This document shows, piece after piece, positions 50,183 through 58,875 of a stretch of DNA of 64,000 nt. The notes beneath the pieces were generated by a model. It saw nothing but the letters and a program-made list of their open reading frames with translations, ran no database searches and was not told where the DNA came from. The stretch spans positions 186,001 through 250,000 of the forward strand of contig NZ_JANZXB010000003.1 in NCBI RefSeq assembly GCF_025371035.1. Reading direction: 5' to 3'. Origin of the DNA: Sphingomonas sp. LC-1. GTDB taxonomy: Bacteria > Pseudomonadota > Alphaproteobacteria > Sphingomonadales > Sphingomonadaceae. How positions within the stretch are numbered: position 1 is the stretch's first letter; every line of letters starts with the position of its first letter. The position numbers and the translations under genes were made by a program.

Positions 50183-50827
50183 ATGTTCGCCTGGTTCCAA
50201 CGCCTCCTGCCGAAGACGGGGAATTTCTTCGAGCTGTTCGAGGCGCAAGCCGCCACCATCCTGGCGGGGGCCGAAGCCACCGTCCGCATTTTCGACGCGA
50301 AGAACGGCACCGCCGACGAGATCGCCGTCGTCGCCGCGCGTGAGCATGACGCCGACGAGATCACGCGTCAGGTGCTGACCTCGGTCCGCTCGACCTTCCT
50401 GACGCCGTTCGACCGCGCCTCGATCACCTCGCTGATCGGATCGATGGACGACACGATCGACGAGATGCACGCCGCCGCCACCGCGATCGGCCTGTACCGG
50501 CTGACCAGCTTCGCGCCCGAGATGCGCGAGATGGCGGCGGTCGCGGTCGAGGCGGCCAAGCTGACCGTCGAGGCGATGCCGCTGATGCGCGACGTCGCGC
50601 GCAACGGCGATCGCCTGCACGCGCTGACCGAGGAGCTGGTCCGCCTGGAGGGCCGTGCCGACGAGATGCACGCGGCGGGCCTGAAGCGCACGCTGGAGGA
50701 ATGCGGCGAGCGCGACACGCTGCGCTTCGTGATCGAGAAGGAAGTGTACAAGCATCTGGAGCGCATCCTCGACGCGTTCGAGGATGTCGCCGACGAGATC
50801 GACGGCATCGTCATCGACCACGCCTGA
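50183..50827 (+). CDS. DUF47 family protein (Pit accessory, PhoU-like)
   Basis: The 214-residue protein is an all-helical PhoU-like protein. The pattern MFAWFQRLLPKTGNFFELFE, HDADEITRQVLTSVRSTFLT, PFDRASITSLIGSMDDTIDE and MRDVARNGDRLHALTEELVR is typical of DUF47 proteins that accompany Pit phosphate transporters and are thought to regulate them. ATG 50183 was chosen because the domain begins there. The stop lies 10 bp before the next gene (pit), and the pair forms one operon. Confidence 0.9.
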   Translation: MFAWFQRLLPKTGNFFELFEAQAATILAGAEATVRIFDAKNGTADEIAVVAAREHDADEITRQVLTSVRSTFLTPFDRASITSLIGSMDDTIDEMHAAATAIGLYRLTSFAPEMREMAAVAVEAAKLTVEAMPLMRDVARNGDRLHALTEELVRLEGRADEMHAAGLKRTLEECGERDTLRFVIEKEVYKHLERILDAFEDVADEIDGIVIDHA

Positions 50828-50837
50828 GGCGAGGGAC

Positions 50838-51851
50838 ATGCACGAACTCGCCTTTCCGCTGCTGGTCGGCCTGATCCTGGTCGCGCTGGCGTTCGATTAT
50901 CTCAACGGGCTGCACGACGCGGCCAATTCGATCGCGACCGTGGTGGCGACGCGCCTTCTGTCGCCGGTCGCGGCGGTGGGCTTCGCGGCGTTCTTCAACT
51001 TCGCGGCCTATTTCCTGACCGTGGCCTTTCCCAGCCTTCACAAGGTGGCAGAGACGATCGGCAAGGGGCTGATCGACCAGAGCATCGTGACGCCTGCCGT
51101 GATCTTCGGCGCACTGGGCGGGGCGATGGCGTGGAACGTCATCACCTGGCTGCGCGGCATCCCCTCGTCGAGCAGCCATGCGCTGGTCGGCGGGCTGGTC
51201 GGCGCGGGCGTCGCCCATGCGGGCATGGACGCGGTGAAGTGGGCGGGGCTGAACAAGACGCTGCTCGCCATCGTGCTGTCGCCGATGCTGGGCATGTTCC
51301 TGGCGATGCTGGTCATGCTGGTGAGCAGCTGGGCGATGCGCCGGTCGAGCGCGGGACAGGCGGAGCGCAGCTTCCGCGCGATGCACCTCGTCTCGTCGGC
51401 GGCCTATTCGCTCAGCCACGGCCTGAACGACGCGCAGAAGACGATGGGGATCATCACCGTCCTCCTCTATTCGACCGGGCGCCTGTCGGGCCCGTTCGAA
51501 GTGCCGCACTGGGTCGCCATCGCCTGTTACTTCGCGATCGCGCTGGGCACGATGACCGGCGGCTGGCGGATCATCGAGACGATGGGCACCCGGATCACCA
51601 AGCTGTCGCAGCATCAGGGTTTCAGCGCCTCGACCGCGGGATCGATCGTGATCTTCGCGGCCTCGGCGCTGGGTATTCCGGTGTCGACCACGCATACCAT
51701 CACCGGCTCGATCATCGGCGCGGGCGTGGCGCGGCGCGCCTCGGCAGTGCGCTGGGGTGTGGCGGGCAATGTGGTGATCGCCTGGATCATCACCATCCCC
51801 GCTTCCGCCGCGATGGGGGCGGGCTTCTACCTGCTGACCCGGTTGTTCTGA
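50838..51851 (+). CDS. pit: Low-affinity inorganic phosphate transporter (Pit family)
   Basis: The 337-residue transporter moves phosphate (as a metal complex) across the inner membrane with protons. It has two copies of the PiT signature: GLHDAANSIATVVATRLLSP near residue 20 and SHGLNDAQKTMGIITVLLYS near 195. Roughly ten hydrophobic segments surround them. Spacing to DUF47 is 10 bp with a GAGGGAC site. The PhoX gene 9 kb away and this operon both have Pho-box-like sites upstream, which suggests joint phosphate control. A good terminator follows. Confidence 0.93.
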   Translation: MHELAFPLLVGLILVALAFDYLNGLHDAANSIATVVATRLLSPVAAVGFAAFFNFAAYFLTVAFPSLHKVAETIGKGLIDQSIVTPAVIFGALGGAMAWNVITWLRGIPSSSSHALVGGLVGAGVAHAGMDAVKWAGLNKTLLAIVLSPMLGMFLAMLVMLVSSWAMRRSSAGQAERSFRAMHLVSSAAYSLSHGLNDAQKTMGIITVLLYSTGRLSGPFEVPHWVAIACYFAIALGTMTGGWRIIETMGTRITKLSQHQGFSASTAGSIVIFAASALGIPVSTTHTITGSIIGAGVARRASAVRWGVAGNVVIAWIITIPASAAMGAGFYLLTRLF

Positions 51852-51857
51852 TAGGAA

Positions 51858-51887
51858 GGGGAGGGCGAAGGTCCTCCCCGTTTTCTT
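51858..51887 (+). terminator. Terminator of DUF47-pit operon
   Basis: GGGGAGG-loop-CCTCCCC followed by GTTTTCTTT, 7 bp after the pit stop codon. Confidence 0.85.
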
Positions 51888-51891
51888 TGCA

Positions 51892-52195
51892 CTTCAGCCT
51901 GAGTGAAGCAGATTGGTTTCGCGCAGAGGCGCGGAGGACGCAGAGGTAACATGTCCGATCGTCAACCCTGCCACCACCCCGGCGTATGCCGGGGTCCAGT
52001 CGCGGTGCGCCAGTGAGGGCTCCCACGTACCGACGCAGCGCGCCTTCAAATGCATGGCAGCTGGGCCCCAGCCTTCGCCGGGGAAGGGAAAAAGATATCA
52101 AGGGAAGGCGTTGATTCAGAGAGCGCGTTCTCCGCGTCCTCCGCGCCTCTGCGCGAACTAACCCCGTGGCCTTCGACTTCGCTCAGGCTGAACGG
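51892..52195. repeat. Nested composite inverted repeat, second locus
   Basis: There is no gene between 51852 and 52248. Three tiers of inverted repeats are nested: outer TTCAGCCTGAG (near 51893) with CTCAGGCTGAA (near 52184); middle 51918-51945 with 52130-52157 (28 bp, one mismatch); inner 51977-51999 with 52061-52083, containing GCCGGGGTCCAG-type arms. The middle arms are shared with the locus at 9297-9553, the right outer arm matches 9464-9492, and the inner arms recur at 62301-62386. Confidence 0.8.
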
Positions 52196-52248
52196 AGGTG
52201 GGGGATGAATGGCGTCAGCCCACCCCCATCACCTCATCGCACCTCACC

Positions 52249-53670
52249 TCACGACCCCGTAACCGGCCCCCCGGCCGCCTGGAACAGCGCGACCGTGTCG
52301 GTCATCCGCGCCGCCTTGGCCTGGATCAGCTGCGACCGCGCCTGGGCATCGGTCACCGTCGCGTTGAGCAGTTGCAACGTCCCCACATCGCCCAGCGCGA
52401 GCTGCCGCCGTGCGAAGGTCAGCGCCTGTCCCGCCGCGTTGCTCGCCCGCTGCGCCGCGTCGAGTGCCTGGGCGTCGGTGGAGAGCCCGGTCAGCGAGTC
52501 CGCGACATTGCCGAACGCCTGGAGCACCGCCGCGCGGTACTGCGCCTTGGCCCCCTCCAGCGCGGCTTCCGCTGCCTTTTGCTGGTGGCGAAGCGCGTTC
52601 GCATGGAACAGCGGCTGGGTGATTCCGCCGAGCAGCGCCCAGAAGGGATTGCCGCTCTTGAACATGTCGCCGAAATTCTGCGCCGAGCCACCCGCATTGG
52701 CCGAAAGCTGAATGCTGGGAAGGCGCGCCGCGATGGCCGCGCCGACATCGGCCCCGGCGCCCTGCAACTGCGCTTCGGCGGCCAATATGTCGGGACGCCG
52801 ATGGACCAGATCGGATGGCACGATCGCGGGCAGTTCGGTCGGCAGGGTCAGCTGCGACAGGTCCGGCAGCGGCGGCAGGGCCGATCCCGGGGCACGCCCG
52901 ATCAGCGTCGCGATGATGGTCCGCTGGGCTGCCTCAGCGCGGACCAAGGGGGGCAGGGCACCTTCGGCGGTGGCAAGCGCGGCCTGTTGCGTCGACACGT
53001 CCGACGCGCCCACCGCACCCAGCCGCTGGCGCTGTTGCAGCGCCGACAGGATGTCGCGATTGACCTGGACAGCCGTTTGCGCGGCGGCGATCTGTTCGGC
53101 CAGACTCGCCCGCTCGATCAGCGCGGTGACGAGGTTGGCGGCCACCGTCATCCGCGCCGCGTCGAGCTGATGCCGCTCGACTTCGGCGCGAGCGACGGCG
53201 GAGCGCACCTGCGCCCGGTTGCCGCCGAACGCATCCACGTCATAGGATACGCTGACCTGCGCGGTGTGCAGCGTGTAAAGCTGCTGGTTCGGATCCGCGA
53301 CCGCAGGTGACAGCGCGTTGGATATGCGGGTCCGCTGCGCCTGATAGCTCAGCCCCCCTTGCGGGAAGAGCAGCGATCCGCGCGTCGCCCGCGCCTGTTC
53401 CTGCGCTTGCCGCAGCGAGGCCCCTGCGACGCCCACATCGTTATTGTGCGCCAGCGCCTCGGCGACCAGCGCATCGAGCTGCGCATTGCCGAAGGCATGC
53501 CACCATTCGGGTGCGACTTGCGCGGACACCGTCTGCGCCGGGCCGCTGGCCGGGGCGATCACTGGCGCAGGCGTCATTGGCGGCAGGCTGGCATGGGCAT
53601 CCAGGTCATGCGGGCCGACGGCGCACGCCGAGACACAGGCGAGCAGCGGCAGGGTCAGGAAACGCTTCAT
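52249..53670 (-). CDS. Efflux outer-membrane factor (NodT/TolC-like lipoprotein)
   Basis: The 473-residue protein is the outer-membrane channel of the efflux operon. It has a lipoprotein signal (MKRFLTLPLLACVSACAVGP, lipobox VSAC), then the NodT-family repeats: PEWWHAFGNAQLDALVAEAL, NNDVGVAGASLRQAQEQARA, VHRRPDILAAEAQLQGAGAD and a helical barrel (ALTFARRQLALGDVGTLQLL). It overlaps the RND pump gene by 4 bp, so the genes are translationally coupled. It forms a tunnel from periplasm to outside. The rest of the complex is encoded upstream on the same strand. Confidence 0.92.
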   Translation of the reverse strand: MKRFLTLPLLACVSACAVGPHDLDAHASLPPMTPAPVIAPASGPAQTVSAQVAPEWWHAFGNAQLDALVAEALAHNNDVGVAGASLRQAQEQARATRGSLLFPQGGLSYQAQRTRISNALSPAVADPNQQLYTLHTAQVSVSYDVDAFGGNRAQVRSAVARAEVERHQLDAARMTVAANLVTALIERASLAEQIAAAQTAVQVNRDILSALQQRQRLGAVGASDVSTQQAALATAEGALPPLVRAEAAQRTIIATLIGRAPGSALPPLPDLSQLTLPTELPAIVPSDLVHRRPDILAAEAQLQGAGADVGAAIAARLPSIQLSANAGGSAQNFGDMFKSGNPFWALLGGITQPLFHANALRHQQKAAEAALEGAKAQYRAAVLQAFGNVADSLTGLSTDAQALDAAQRASNAAGQALTFARRQLALGDVGTLQLLNATVTDAQARSQLIQAKAARMTDTVALFQAAGGPVTGS

Positions 53671-56600
53671 GCCGGAACCCCGGATTCAGGAGTGGTGGTA
53701 TCGTCCTGGTCGTCGACCATCGGATCATGCTTCTTCTTGCGCTGCGACAGCGGCAGGCGGGTCGAATAGCGGCTGATGAGCACCGGCAGGACCAGCAGGA
53801 TCAGCACCGGGGCCAGCGTCATGCCGCCCACCACGACCAGCGCGAGGGGCTTTTGCACCTGGCTGCCGATCCCGTGCGAGAGCGCAGCGGGCAGCAGGCC
53901 GATCGCGGCGACCAGACAGGTCATGACGACGGGACGCAGGCTGTTCTTGACGGTGGTGGCCAGCGCATTCTCGCGCGGCGCGCCCTCGTCGATCGCGTTG
54001 TTGAAGGTGGTGACGACCAGAATCCCGTCCATCACCGCGATGCCGAACAAGGCCACAAAGCCGATCGCCGCCGAGATGCTGAACGCCGTACCGGTCAGCG
54101 CCAGGGCCAGCACGCCGCCCACGACCGCCATCGGGATCGCGGAGAAGGCGAGCAGGCTGTCGCGCATCGAGCCGAAATTGGCATAGAGCAGCAGCAGGAT
54201 GAGCACGAGGCTGATCGGGACCACGATCTCGAGGCGAGCGATCGCGTTCTTCAGGTTATCCAGCTCGCCTGCCCATTCCAGATGATAGCCCGGCGGCAGA
54301 TGGACATTCTGGTTGATCCGCGCGCGCGCCTCCTCGACCGCGCCGCCCAGATCGCGACCACGCACCGAGAATTTGATCGGGACGTAGCGCTCCTGATGCT
54401 CGCGATAGATGAACGAGGCACCGCTGGTCAGCTTGACATTCGCGACCTCGGACAGCGGCACCTGGATGGTCCCGTTGCCGTCGGGGCTAGGCGCGCCGAT
54501 CGTGATGTTGCGCACCGATTCCAGCGAGTCGCGCTGGGTCGGTTGCAACCGCACGATGATCGGGAAGTGGCGGTCGGTGCCGGGCTCATAGAGGTCGGCG
54601 GGCGACTGGCCACCGATCGCCGCCGCAACGGTCGAGTTGATGTCGTCGGGCGTCAGGCCATAGCGGGCCGCCTTGGCGCGATCGACATCGATCCGCACGG
54701 TCGGCTGGCCCAGGATTTCGAACACGCCGAGATCCTCGATGCCCTTCACCTTGGCCATCTGCGCCTTGATCTGGTTGGCCAGCTTTTCCAGGGTCACCAG
54801 ATCGGGGCCGAACAGCTTGATCGAATTGGCGCCCTTCACACCCGAGGCGGCTTCCTCGACATTGTCCTCGATGATCTGAGAGAAGGAGAAGTCGACGCCG
54901 GGATATTTCTTGGCGAGGCGGGCCGACAGTTCGTCGATCAGCTTCTCCTTGGTCACGCCCGACGGCCACGTATCGAAGGGCTTCAGCGGCACGAAGAACT
55001 CGACGTTGAAGAAGCCGGTCGCGTCGGTACCGTCGTCCGGGCGGCCATGGGCGGACAGGACCGCTGTGGTTTCCGGATAGCTGGCGATGATCTTGCGCAC
55101 CTCATTGGTCACCTTCTCGCCAGCTTCCAGGCTGATCGAGGAGGGGAGGGTGGCGCGGATGTACATATTGCCTTCTTCGAGGTGCGGCAGGAACTCGATG
55201 CCTAGCGACCGCACGCCGACCACCGCGAGACCCAGCATCAGCACCGCGCCGCCGATCGTCACGATCTTGTTGCGCAGCGCGAAGGACGCGGCGGGTTCAT
55301 AGACGCGGCGCAAGCGGCCGACGATGAAGGTCTCGGTCTCGGCCAGCTTGTCCGGCAGCAGCAGCGTCGAGAGCACCGGCGCGACGGTGAAGGTCGCCAG
55401 CAGGCCGCCGCTGATCGCATAGGCGTAGGTCTTGGCCATCGGACCGAAGATGTGACCTTCCACACCGGTCAGGGTGAACAGCGGCAGGAAGCTGGCGATG
55501 ATGATCGCGGCGGCGAAGAAGATGCCGCGGCTGACCTCGGACGAGGCGCCCAGCACCGCGCCGAAGCGGCTGGCCATGGTGTAGCGGCCCTGGCCGCTCT
55601 CCACGGCGGCGGAGCGTTCGACCATGTGGCGGAAGATATTCTCCACCATGATGACGCAGGCATCGACCACCAGGCCGAAGTCGAGCGCGCCGACCGACAG
55701 CAGGTTCGCACTTTCCCCCTGCAACACCAGGATCAGGATCGCGAAGGCCAGCGCGAAGGGGATGGTGGCCGCCACGATGATCGCCGAGCGCAGATTGCCG
55801 AGGAACAGCCACTGGAGCGCGAAGATCAGGATGATACCCACCACCATGTTTTCCATGACGGTATGGATGGTCAGGTTGATCAGGTCGGACCGGTCATAGA
55901 TCCGCTCCAGATGGACGCCCGGGGGCAGCACACCGCTGTCGTTGATGTTGGCGACCTCGGCCTGCACGGCCTTGATCGTCGGCATCGACTGGGCGCCGCG
56001 CTGCATCAGGACGATGCCCTGCACGATGTCGTCGTCATTGTTGTAACCGGCGATGCCCATGCGCGGCGCGTTGCCGACCTTGACGGTCGCCACGTCCTTG
56101 ATGAGCACGGGCGCGCCGCCCGCCTGGCCGACCAGGACGTTCTGGATCGCATCGGGCGACTGGATCAGGCCGATGCCGCGCACGATCGCGGCCTGTTCGC
56201 CGAAGTTGATCGTCTGGCCACCGACATTGCCATCGCTCTTGGACAGCGCCGCCAGCACCTGAGCGACGGTGACGCCGTGCGCGTTCAGCCGGTTCTGGTC
56301 GATCACCACGTCATAGGCGCGCAGCTTGCCGCCCCAGCCGGTCACGTCGATCACGCCCGGAATCCGCTTGAACCGGCGCTGGAGCACCCAGTCCTGCAGC
56401 GTCTTCAGGTCCATCACCGAATAGCCCTTGGGCGCCGCGATGCGGTAGCGATAGATCTCGCCCACTGGCGAGGTCGGCGACAGCGTCGGCTGCGCCCCAC
56501 CGGCCAGCGGCGGCAGCTGCGACAGGCGGTTGATGACCTGCTGCCGCGCCTGTTCGTTGGTATAGTCGTAGGTGAACTGGATCTTGATGTCCGACAGGCC

Positions 56601-56861
56601 GAACAGGCTGATCGCGCGGATCGCGGTCAGATGCGGGATGCCCGCCATCTGGACCTCGATCGGGATGGTGACGTTGCGCTCCATCTCCTCGGCCGACAAC
56701 CCTTGCGTCTGGGTGATGACCTCGACCATCGGGGGCACCGGATCGGGATAGGCTTCGATGTTGAGGTTGATGAAGCCGATGACGCCAGCGACGATCATCG
56801 CGAAGAACAGGCCGACGATCAGCAGTCGCTGACGCAGCGCAAAGTCGACGATGCGGTTCAT
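53667..56861 (-). CDS. RND efflux pump, heavy-metal (HME) family
   Basis: The 1064-residue inner-membrane pump has 12 helices and two large periplasmic domains. Helix 4 contains LDFGLVVDACVIMVENIFRH, which keeps the D, D and E residues that mark proton-coupled HME-RND (CzcA/CusA) pumps. Other signatures are IEAYPDPVPPMVEVITQTQG, GRPDDGTDATGFFNVEFFVP, GGQSPADLYEPGTDRHFPII and VLILLVLPVLISRY. The residues of the CusA methionine ladder are not evident, so copper or silver is not supported and the metal cannot be named. It sits between the membrane-fusion protein and outer-membrane channel genes in one operon. Confidence 0.92.
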   Translation of the reverse strand: MNRIVDFALRQRLLIVGLFFAMIVAGVIGFINLNIEAYPDPVPPMVEVITQTQGLSAEEMERNVTIPIEVQMAGIPHLTAIRAISLFGLSDIKIQFTYDYTNEQARQQVINRLSQLPPLAGGAQPTLSPTSPVGEIYRYRIAAPKGYSVMDLKTLQDWVLQRRFKRIPGVIDVTGWGGKLRAYDVVIDQNRLNAHGVTVAQVLAALSKSDGNVGGQTINFGEQAAIVRGIGLIQSPDAIQNVLVGQAGGAPVLIKDVATVKVGNAPRMGIAGYNNDDDIVQGIVLMQRGAQSMPTIKAVQAEVANINDSGVLPPGVHLERIYDRSDLINLTIHTVMENMVVGIILIFALQWLFLGNLRSAIIVAATIPFALAFAILILVLQGESANLLSVGALDFGLVVDACVIMVENIFRHMVERSAAVESGQGRYTMASRFGAVLGASSEVSRGIFFAAAIIIASFLPLFTLTGVEGHIFGPMAKTYAYAISGGLLATFTVAPVLSTLLLPDKLAETETFIVGRLRRVYEPAASFALRNKIVTIGGAVLMLGLAVVGVRSLGIEFLPHLEEGNMYIRATLPSSISLEAGEKVTNEVRKIIASYPETTAVLSAHGRPDDGTDATGFFNVEFFVPLKPFDTWPSGVTKEKLIDELSARLAKKYPGVDFSFSQIIEDNVEEAASGVKGANSIKLFGPDLVTLEKLANQIKAQMAKVKGIEDLGVFEILGQPTVRIDVDRAKAARYGLTPDDINSTVAAAIGGQSPADLYEPGTDRHFPIIVRLQPTQRDSLESVRNITIGAPSPDGNGTIQVPLSEVANVKLTSGASFIYREHQERYVPIKFSVRGRDLGGAVEEARARINQNVHLPPGYHLEWAGELDNLKNAIARLEIVVPISLVLILLLLYANFGSMRDSLLAFSAIPMAVVGGVLALALTGTAFSISAAIGFVALFGIAVMDGILVVTTFNNAIDEGAPRENALATTVKNSLRPVVMTCLVAAIGLLPAALSHGIGSQVQKPLALVVVGGMTLAPVLILLVLPVLISRYSTRLPLSQRKKKHDPMVDDQDDTTTPESGVPA

Positions 56862-58123
56862 TACTCGCCGATCCCCGCTTCGTTGACGAACAGCGCGCCC
56901 GAGGTGACAATCTTCTCGCCCGGCTTCAGGCCCGACGTGATGGTGACGAGGCCGCCTGCGGAATCACCGGTCTGCACATCGCGCGCGACGAGCAGGCCAT
57001 CGGGCCGGACCACCCAGACACGGGCATTGTCGCCCTCATGGATCACGGCGGCGGCGGGGACGCGGATCGCCTCGCCGGCGTTCAGATGCTTGATCGCGAA
57101 GCTGGCGAACATCTGCGGCTTGAGCGCCTTGTCCGGGTTGGGGATGGAGGCGCGAACCGGCAGGCGATGGGTTTCCGGATCGAGCGCGGCACCGACCAGG
57201 TCGATGGTGGCGTGGAAGACGCGGCCGGGGATGGCGGGCGTGGTCACTTCGACGGGATCGCCGACGCGGACATTTTCGGCATCGCTCTCGGCCACCTGCG
57301 CGACCAGCCAGACGCGCGAGGGGTCGGTGATGGTCATCACCGGCTTGTCGCCGCCCTGCGAGACATATTGGCCGGGCGCGACATCGCGCGAGGCGACGAC
57401 ACCGCTGATCGGCGCGACCAGCGTGGTGATGTCGTGGATGCCCGAACCCTGGCCCGTATTCTCCAGCCGGTTGATCTCGCCCTGCGACTTGCCGAGGATC
57501 GCCAGCTTGTCGCGCGCGGCGCCCAGCGAGGCGGCGGCGGTGCGCGCGGTCGCCTGGGCAGCGGCGAGGTCGACCTTGGCCTGCTGATAATCCTTCAGCG
57601 CGCCGCCCGCGGTTTCATAGATTTGCTGCTGGCGGTCGGCATTGCGCTGCGCCGCGACGAGCTGGGCCTGGGCGTTCTGATAGGCGGCCTGGGCCGAGAA
57701 CAAGCCGGAGCGCGCATCGACGAAATCGCTGGTCTTGATCATCAGCAGCGGCTGACCCTGGCGCACCACCTGGCCCGCATCGGCCAGCACGCGCACCACC
57801 TGCCCGGCATAGGGCATCAGCACCGGGGTCGAGCGGGTGGCATCGACGGTGATCGCGCCGGTCGCCATCGTCTGGTCGCCCGACGCACCCAGCCCGACGC
57901 GCATCATCGGCATCACGGCCAATTGCTCCTTGGACAGGCGCAGCGTGCCGGCCGGCGGCGGGGCGGGGGGAACCTCTTCCTTATGGGTCAGCTTGCCGAT
58001 GGCCGTGATCAGGATCAGCGCACCCACCAGCACGGCGGCGGCGATTCCGACCCAGCGCCATTGCTGCGCGGAGGAGAGGCGACGGGTTTCGGGTAGCGTT
58101 TCGTCGGCAGGGTTGGCGTGCAT
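56861..58123 (-). CDS. Efflux membrane-fusion protein (CzcB-like)
   Basis: The 420-residue periplasmic adaptor has an N-terminal membrane anchor (WRWVGIAAAVLVGALILITA), a lipoyl-like half motif (LMPYAGQVVRVLADAGQVVR), a long alpha-hairpin (AAYQNAQAQLVAAQRNADRQ and on), a second lipoyl half (LVAPISGVVASRDVAPGQYV) and a beta-barrel and C-terminal domain (KPGEKIVTSGALFVNEAG). It links the inner-membrane pump to the outer-membrane channel. No His/Cys-rich metal-binding N-terminus is present. Its stop overlaps the next start (TAATG). First gene of the operon; divergent to two small open frames. Confidence 0.92.
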   Translation of the reverse strand: MHANPADETLPETRRLSSAQQWRWVGIAAAVLVGALILITAIGKLTHKEEVPPAPPPAGTLRLSKEQLAVMPMMRVGLGASGDQTMATGAITVDATRSTPVLMPYAGQVVRVLADAGQVVRQGQPLLMIKTSDFVDARSGLFSAQAAYQNAQAQLVAAQRNADRQQQIYETAGGALKDYQQAKVDLAAAQATARTAAASLGAARDKLAILGKSQGEINRLENTGQGSGIHDITTLVAPISGVVASRDVAPGQYVSQGGDKPVMTITDPSRVWLVAQVAESDAENVRVGDPVEVTTPAIPGRVFHATIDLVGAALDPETHRLPVRASIPNPDKALKPQMFASFAIKHLNAGEAIRVPAAAVIHEGDNARVWVVRPDGLLVARDVQTGDSAGGLVTITSGLKPGEKIVTSGALFVNEAGIGE

Positions 58124-58281
58124 CGGCTTCTTTCGGCGCGAAGGACTGGATATTGCACCGGGCGATAGGGGCCATGCCCTGACGCACCCCTTACGGAAAT
58201 CTTACGAGACGTTCATGTAACGGGCGACGGAACCCGTCCCCCCTGATGCTGCCGATCGAATGTGCGGAGGATGGAGCAGGC

Positions 58282-58377
58282 ATGGACGTCTACCTGGGCG
58301 GTGACCGCATTGTCATCGAAACGGAACCAATGACCCCATTCGTCGTTGAAATCGAACGGCTCAACAGGAGGGGGTAA
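58282..58377 (+). CDS. Micro-ORF 1 (31 residues)
   Basis: A 31-residue frame (MDVYLGGDRIVIETEPMTPF and on) starts at an ATG with GGAG six bases upstream. Its last codons AAC AGG AGG GGG TAA supply the ribosome site of the next micro-ORF, whose ATG is 2 bp beyond the stop. This tight arrangement supports coupled translation. No family is recognised. Confidence 0.4.
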   Translation: MDVYLGGDRIVIETEPMTPFVVEIERLNRRG

Positions 58378-58379
58378 TC

Positions 58380-58535
58380 ATGGCCAGTCATATGCCGCCA
58401 CCGCGCATTTCCGACCTTCCGCGCGAGGAGCGTTTGGATGCGCTTTATCGTCGCTTTGCCGATGATCGCGCGCGCTATATGGCGATGCGGTCGCGCCGCC
58501 CGAGCCTGTTGCACCGGTTATTCCACCTGATCTGA
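58380..58535 (+). CDS. Micro-ORF 2 (51 residues)
   Basis: The ATG at 58380 is preceded by AGGAGGGGG, an exceptionally strong ribosome site. It encodes 51 residues, MASHMPPPRISDLPREERLD followed by a basic helix (ALYRRFADDRARYMAMRSRR) and a hydrophobic end (PSLLHRLFHLI). It could be a peripheral membrane or nucleic-acid-binding micropeptide. It lies downstream of micro-ORF 1 with 2 bp between, and divergent from the efflux operon. Coding is supported by the site and regular codon use; function unknown. Confidence 0.5.
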   Translation: MASHMPPPRISDLPREERLDALYRRFADDRARYMAMRSRRPSLLHRLFHLI

Positions 58536-58875
58536 TTTGGCCCAAGGGAATGGCTGGCGGCGTCGGTTTCGCACCATAGCGTTCAGCGAAGCGCGGGGCG
58601 CCGCCTAGCGGTTACCTTGCCGAGCCTTGCCGCTTTCGGGCGTAGACATCGCGCCACGCGCAGATCGCTGTGCCCGATGGCCAGCGACAGGATGACCAGC
58701 GACGACAGCGCCGATACAGCCAACCATATCTCCACAAGCGCCCCGGCCGTGCTCTCTCCCAAAGCTGGAGCCGCCCGAACGCAGGAGGTCGCGGATTCGA
58801 TCCGGCATCCTCCGAATGTCGCGCGCGGATGACGGGGAGTGCCGGCGCGGTTTCCCGCTGCTATAACGCGTGGCC
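58536..58875. other. Intergenic stretch with a weak minus-strand frame
   Basis: This 340-bp gap holds no clear gene. On the minus strand 58583-58735 could encode about 50 residues from a GTG, containing a membrane-like helix (EIWLAVSALSSLVILSLAIG) with GC-rich third positions, but the ribosome site is poor. I leave it as a possibility only. Confidence 0.3.

Noticed and set aside
53307-55205. Long plus-strand frame inside the efflux operon
   Set aside because: It is antisense to the RND pump and outer-membrane factor genes; composition effect, no domain.
58780-58830. GGATTCGATCC with GGAGG/CCTCC nearby, looking like the 3' half of a tRNA
   Set aside because: The flanks do not give a T stem or an acceptor stem, and no D or anticodon arm precedes it.
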